NCBI GenBank assembly: GCA_946480125.1
Contig: CAMLIY010000136.1
Span: 1 to 8,300, forward strand
Origin: an uncultured Asticcacaulis sp.
GTDB taxonomy: Bacteria > Pseudomonadota > Alphaproteobacteria > Caulobacterales > Caulobacteraceae
Reading direction: 5' to 3'
DNA length: 8,300 bases
Part shown: piece by piece, positions 6,164 to 8,300 of the stretch
Layout: the number at the start of each line of letters is the position of its first letter
Numbering within the stretch: position 1 is the stretch's first letter
The notes under the pieces: model-generated
What the model was told of the DNA's origin: nothing
Databases searched by the model: none
Seen by the model: only the letters and a program-made list of their open reading frames with translations
Program-made: the position numbers and the translations under genes

Positions 6164-7636
6164 TTAGACGGACCGCTCGCGTTGCCGCTCCTGTCTGACC
6201 TTGAGTTCGATGCGAGGCGTGGCTGGCGATGCGCCTCTGTCAAAAACCTTTAGTTCGGCCGGATTCTGTTGCCGATGCACCGCCGACAACACTGACGCCT
6301 TCGCCTCTTCGCGCAAACGGTCGAACGGCACAACATCCCAGGAATTACGATCGACTAGACGAGGCTCGGTGCGTAGTGTGTGACCAGCGGTATCCTTGAC
6401 CGGCACATCTACACTGACGCTTCGCCGACCGGCGAAGGCCACAGCCACCAGTTGGCCGGACTTTGCACCTGCCTCGTCAATCGCACGTGGTAGGTCAACA
6501 CCCCAGACCTTGGTCTGTTCGCCCTTCTCGTTTTCAAGAGTGACGAAATGACTGAGCTTTTCGCCTTTTTTATCCTGATACGGCGCCGTCCCGACCTCCA
6601 AAAGCTTCCCCACGTGAACCCGGTTGCTGGTCAATCGTTCGTTGGCCAATTCGCGCGCCTTAGCGATAGCCGCTGGCGAATCGCCCCGATGACGCATCGT
6701 GGCCTCCATCGTGCGCAGGAACTGGTCCTGGGTTGGCGTAAGCGGAAGCTTCGGCTCCGCACCACCATCTTCTAGGAGCGGCTCGAAGCGCGGCGCAGGT
6801 GGCCTAGACCTCGACGTGCGGTCCGCACGTTCGACGGCATTCGATTGGCCGGACCCATTTTTTTCCACGCGCAATTCATCGAGCCGCGCCTTGTCCAACT
6901 TGGTCGGCCGATATCCGCTGACCTCGATGTCACGAAGGTTGGCCTGTAGCCAGGCCTCACGACGGAATTCCTCGGTGCCGGTGAGCTTTAGAGAGGACCA
7001 TCCCCGCGTCTCGGCCAGATCTATCATGGAACTGACGACGGTCGGAGTTTCATGTTTTGTCAGAAGCTTCCTATCCTGTGCTTCAAACGCAACCTCCCCA
7101 TCGCGGTCGCGGAAATGATACCTGTCCTCGGCCTTGAGGTATTGCCGATTCAATCCATCGAGAAGGAATTTCAGCCGCGCATCATCCACCGTTGGTTCGG
7201 TTACCGGATCCTTTGGCCCCTTTGGCGCCTTTTCAGCTTCACGATCGACAGACGGCTGCGCCGAGGTCTGGTCTGGCGCGGGATGATCGCTTTTCGTGGA
7301 CACCGTATCGAGGTAAGGTTCCTGGATAGGTTTGCGCCGCCGACGCCCCGGTTCTATTCCGTTTACGGGTTCGCTTGCGCGTTCCTCACGAGGCAGTTCC
7401 GGTGGCCGCGGAACAAAATCCGGCACATGCTCATCCCAGATCCGACCTGCCCGCGCCGGGTCCACCGCCGCGACCTTCATGAGATCGGTCTGGATCCGCG
7501 ACACCGAATATCTGGTCTCGCCGCTCGCCGCCAAATCTTTCGAATCGAAGAACTTCCATGGCACTTCATCGAACCGGCGCGTTACATCAGCGCTTACCGC
7601 GTCAACATCGAAATCCCTATCCTCTGCCGTCCTCAT
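6164..7636 (-). CDS. LPD7-domain conjugation-associated protein
   Basis: A 490-residue, very charged soluble protein of the type encoded beside relaxases and primases in conjugative plasmids and integrative elements. The N-terminal part (residues 10-80, with RRFDEVPWKFFDSKDLAASG) is followed by a disordered Pro/Glu/Arg-rich linker (about 75-150). An LPD7 domain (large polyvalent protein-associated domain 7) lies at about 156-252, with YHFRDRDGEVAFEAQDRKLL and SSMIDLAETRGWSSLKLTGT. After a second linker, residues 339-412 (HVGKLLEVGTAPYQDKKGEK, then FVTLENEKGEQTKVWGVDLP) look like a small beta-rich domain seen at the ends of transfer proteins, followed by RNSWDVVPFDRL. No relaxase HxH triad or tyrosine motif is visible, so it is probably an accessory factor and not the nicking enzyme. 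ATG at 7636 has AGGTGA just upstream, overlapping the stop of the preceding gene, consistent with an operon. Confidence 0.78.
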   Translation of the reverse strand: MRTAEDRDFDVDAVSADVTRRFDEVPWKFFDSKDLAASGETRYSVSRIQTDLMKVAAVDPARAGRIWDEHVPDFVPRPPELPREERASEPVNGIEPGRRRRKPIQEPYLDTVSTKSDHPAPDQTSAQPSVDREAEKAPKGPKDPVTEPTVDDARLKFLLDGLNRQYLKAEDRYHFRDRDGEVAFEAQDRKLLTKHETPTVVSSMIDLAETRGWSSLKLTGTEEFRREAWLQANLRDIEVSGYRPTKLDKARLDELRVEKNGSGQSNAVERADRTSRSRPPAPRFEPLLEDGGAEPKLPLTPTQDQFLRTMEATMRHRGDSPAAIAKARELANERLTSNRVHVGKLLEVGTAPYQDKKGEKLSHFVTLENEKGEQTKVWGVDLPRAIDEAGAKSGQLVAVAFAGRRSVSVDVPVKDTAGHTLRTEPRLVDRNSWDVVPFDRLREEAKASVLSAVHRQQNPAELKVFDRGASPATPRIELKVRQERQRERSV

Positions 7637-7643
7637 AGGTCAC

Positions 7644-8186
7644 CTATCCAAAATGAATTTCTACCCGGCGGTTTTTGGCCCGCCCGGTCGCCGTCCGATT
7701 ATCCGCGACGAAATCCCCTGCCGACCTCGCCAGCAACCGAACACGATTTGCCTGCACACCATTGGCGATGAGGAACGCCCGGACCGGCGCGCCTCGTCGG
7801 ACGAGAAGGCTCCATTGACCAGCGCGAGCCGATCCGCGGTCGCCTCGGCAGAAAATGGTTACAGATCCCGATGCACGCGCGGACTCGATCAGCGAACCTT
7901 TGGCCTTGCTGCTCAAGCCCGCAAAGCCGGCGGGATTATCAAAGTCGGAAATGATTATCGGCGGTCGCGGCTGCCCGGTTCGCGCGGCCGTCTGCATGGT
8001 CATGCGATCCGGCTGGTCCAACAAGGCGGAAGCTGGCGCCGGTGTGCGATCCCCCGTTAACTGCTCAATCGTTTCGGCAGAGTTCGCCGGCCTGCGATCA
8101 AGCCCCACGGGTGCGTGTGGCGCGCCGACGCTGCATGCCGACAGGAAAGCCAGGATGCCGCCTATGACCAGAACCTTTGCTCGCAT
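7644..8186 (-). CDS. OmpA-like lipoprotein in the transfer operon
   Basis: A small exported lipoprotein expected to be anchored in the outer membrane and to contact peptidoglycan. The hydrophobic signal VLVIGGILAF ends in the lipobox LSAC, so the mature protein starts at that Cys. A flexible Pro/Ala/Arg linker follows, then a C-terminal domain ending NRTATGRAKNRRVEIHF, which is the signature end of OmpA-family peptidoglycan-binding domains. The domain is short and the usual front half is weak, so it may be divergent. An ATG at 8192 overlaps the upstream stop (ATGA), but GGAGG sits only one base before it. The ATG two codons later (8186) has ideal 7-base spacing and is used here, giving 180 residues. 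Lipoproteins of this kind occur in conjugation gene clusters, where they may help position the secretion apparatus. The next gene starts 7 bases after its stop. Confidence 0.8.
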   Translation of the reverse strand: MRAKVLVIGGILAFLSACSVGAPHAPVGLDRRPANSAETIEQLTGDRTPAPASALLDQPDRMTMQTAARTGQPRPPIIISDFDNPAGFAGLSSKAKGSLIESARASGSVTIFCRGDRGSARAGQWSLLVRRGAPVRAFLIANGVQANRVRLLARSAGDFVADNRTATGRAKNRRVEIHFG

Positions 8187-8188
8187 GC

Positions 8189-8300
8189 TCATGCCTCCAT
8201 CATCATATTTTCCGGCACCACTTCGGCTTCGCGCCGGCTGAGATCGACCGGCGTAGTTTCGATTCTGCCTAGGGCAAAAAAGTCATCGACGAACCGCTCG
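8189..8300 (-). CDS. 3' end of an upstream gene, probably conjugative transfer
   Basis: The last 36 codons of a frame entering from the right edge end at TGA (8191-8189). The peptide reads ERFVDDFFALGRIETTPVDL, then SRREAEVVPENMMMEA. The frame is open to the window edge, with codons typical of the neighbours, and its stop overlaps the first ATG of the lipoprotein gene, which suggests an operon. I do not recognise the family from this fragment. A coupling protein or relaxase is plausible from the neighbourhood only. Confidence 0.6.
   Translation of the reverse strand, partial: ERFVDDFFALGRIETTPVDLSRREAEVVPENMMMEA
8194..8198 (-). promoter_or_regulatory. Ribosome site that decides the lipoprotein start
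   Basis: GGAGG is one base from the ATG at 8192 but seven bases from the ATG at 8186, so it favours the second start. Confidence 0.55.

Noticed and set aside
7052..8060. Two long plus-strand ORFs (239 and 242 codons) opposite the LPD7 and lipoprotein genes
   Set aside because: Arg/Ser/Pro-rich translations typical of antisense frames in GC-rich genes. The minus-strand frames carry recognisable domains, a lipobox and ribosome sites.

Overview
The window looks like accessory DNA from a moderately GC-rich Gram-negative bacterium. It encodes outer-membrane TonB-dependent receptors, a lipoprotein with an LSAC lipobox and conjugation-type proteins. The receptor sequences (an EGGVGGVVNLKT plug motif, an STN domain, a nearby FecI/FecR pair) and the LPD7/OmpA transfer genes recall Alphaproteobacteria, most likely a sphingomonad or Caulobacter relative. 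That placement is inferred from family resemblance and was not tested by a search. Every supported gene lies on the minus strand, so transcription runs from high to low coordinates.

Right part (about 6164-8300): three closely packed genes of a conjugative or integrated mobile element. In transcription order these are the last 36 codons of an unidentified upstream gene, a small OmpA-like lipoprotein, and a 490-residue LPD7-domain protein of the kind found in relaxase/transfer operons. Stop/start overlaps and a 7-base gap suggest one operon. A 384-base gene-free stretch (5780-6163) follows, with an imperfect dyad at 6013-6057. It marks a change from transfer genes to receptor genes.

Middle part (774-5779): a FecI/FecR/FecA-type cell-surface signalling locus. 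A 92-codon ORF of unknown function comes first, then an ECF sigma factor, its membrane-bound FecR-type regulator (joined to it by a TTGA stop/start overlap) and a 976-residue TonB-dependent receptor. That receptor carries the N-terminal STN domain needed to signal to FecR. By family knowledge, ligand on the receptor would signal through STN to the periplasmic end of FecR, which would release or activate the sigma factor to transcribe the receptor gene. The ligand cannot be read from the sequence. A good sigma70-like promoter (TTGAAT-N17-TATAAA) lies directly upstream of the sigma gene and overlaps the nominal long start of its ORF, which argues for a shorter 172-residue protein. The receptor and regulator start at TTG, the sigma factor very likely also does, and the 92-codon ORF starts at GTG.

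Left part (1-773): the first 104 codons of a second TonB-dependent receptor run off the left edge. It has no STN domain, so it should not use the FecR route. The 460-base AT-rich region in front of it holds two palindromes built from the same TTGTA/TACAA half-sites. One matches the TNGTNNNACNA pattern of GntR-type operators, so this receptor may be controlled by a soluble repressor.

No rRNA, tRNA, CRISPR array, insertion sequence or integrase was seen. The most useful leads are the paired palindromes, the promoter-based correction of the sigma start, the inverted repeat across the fecR-like stop codon, and the unknown 92-codon ORF.
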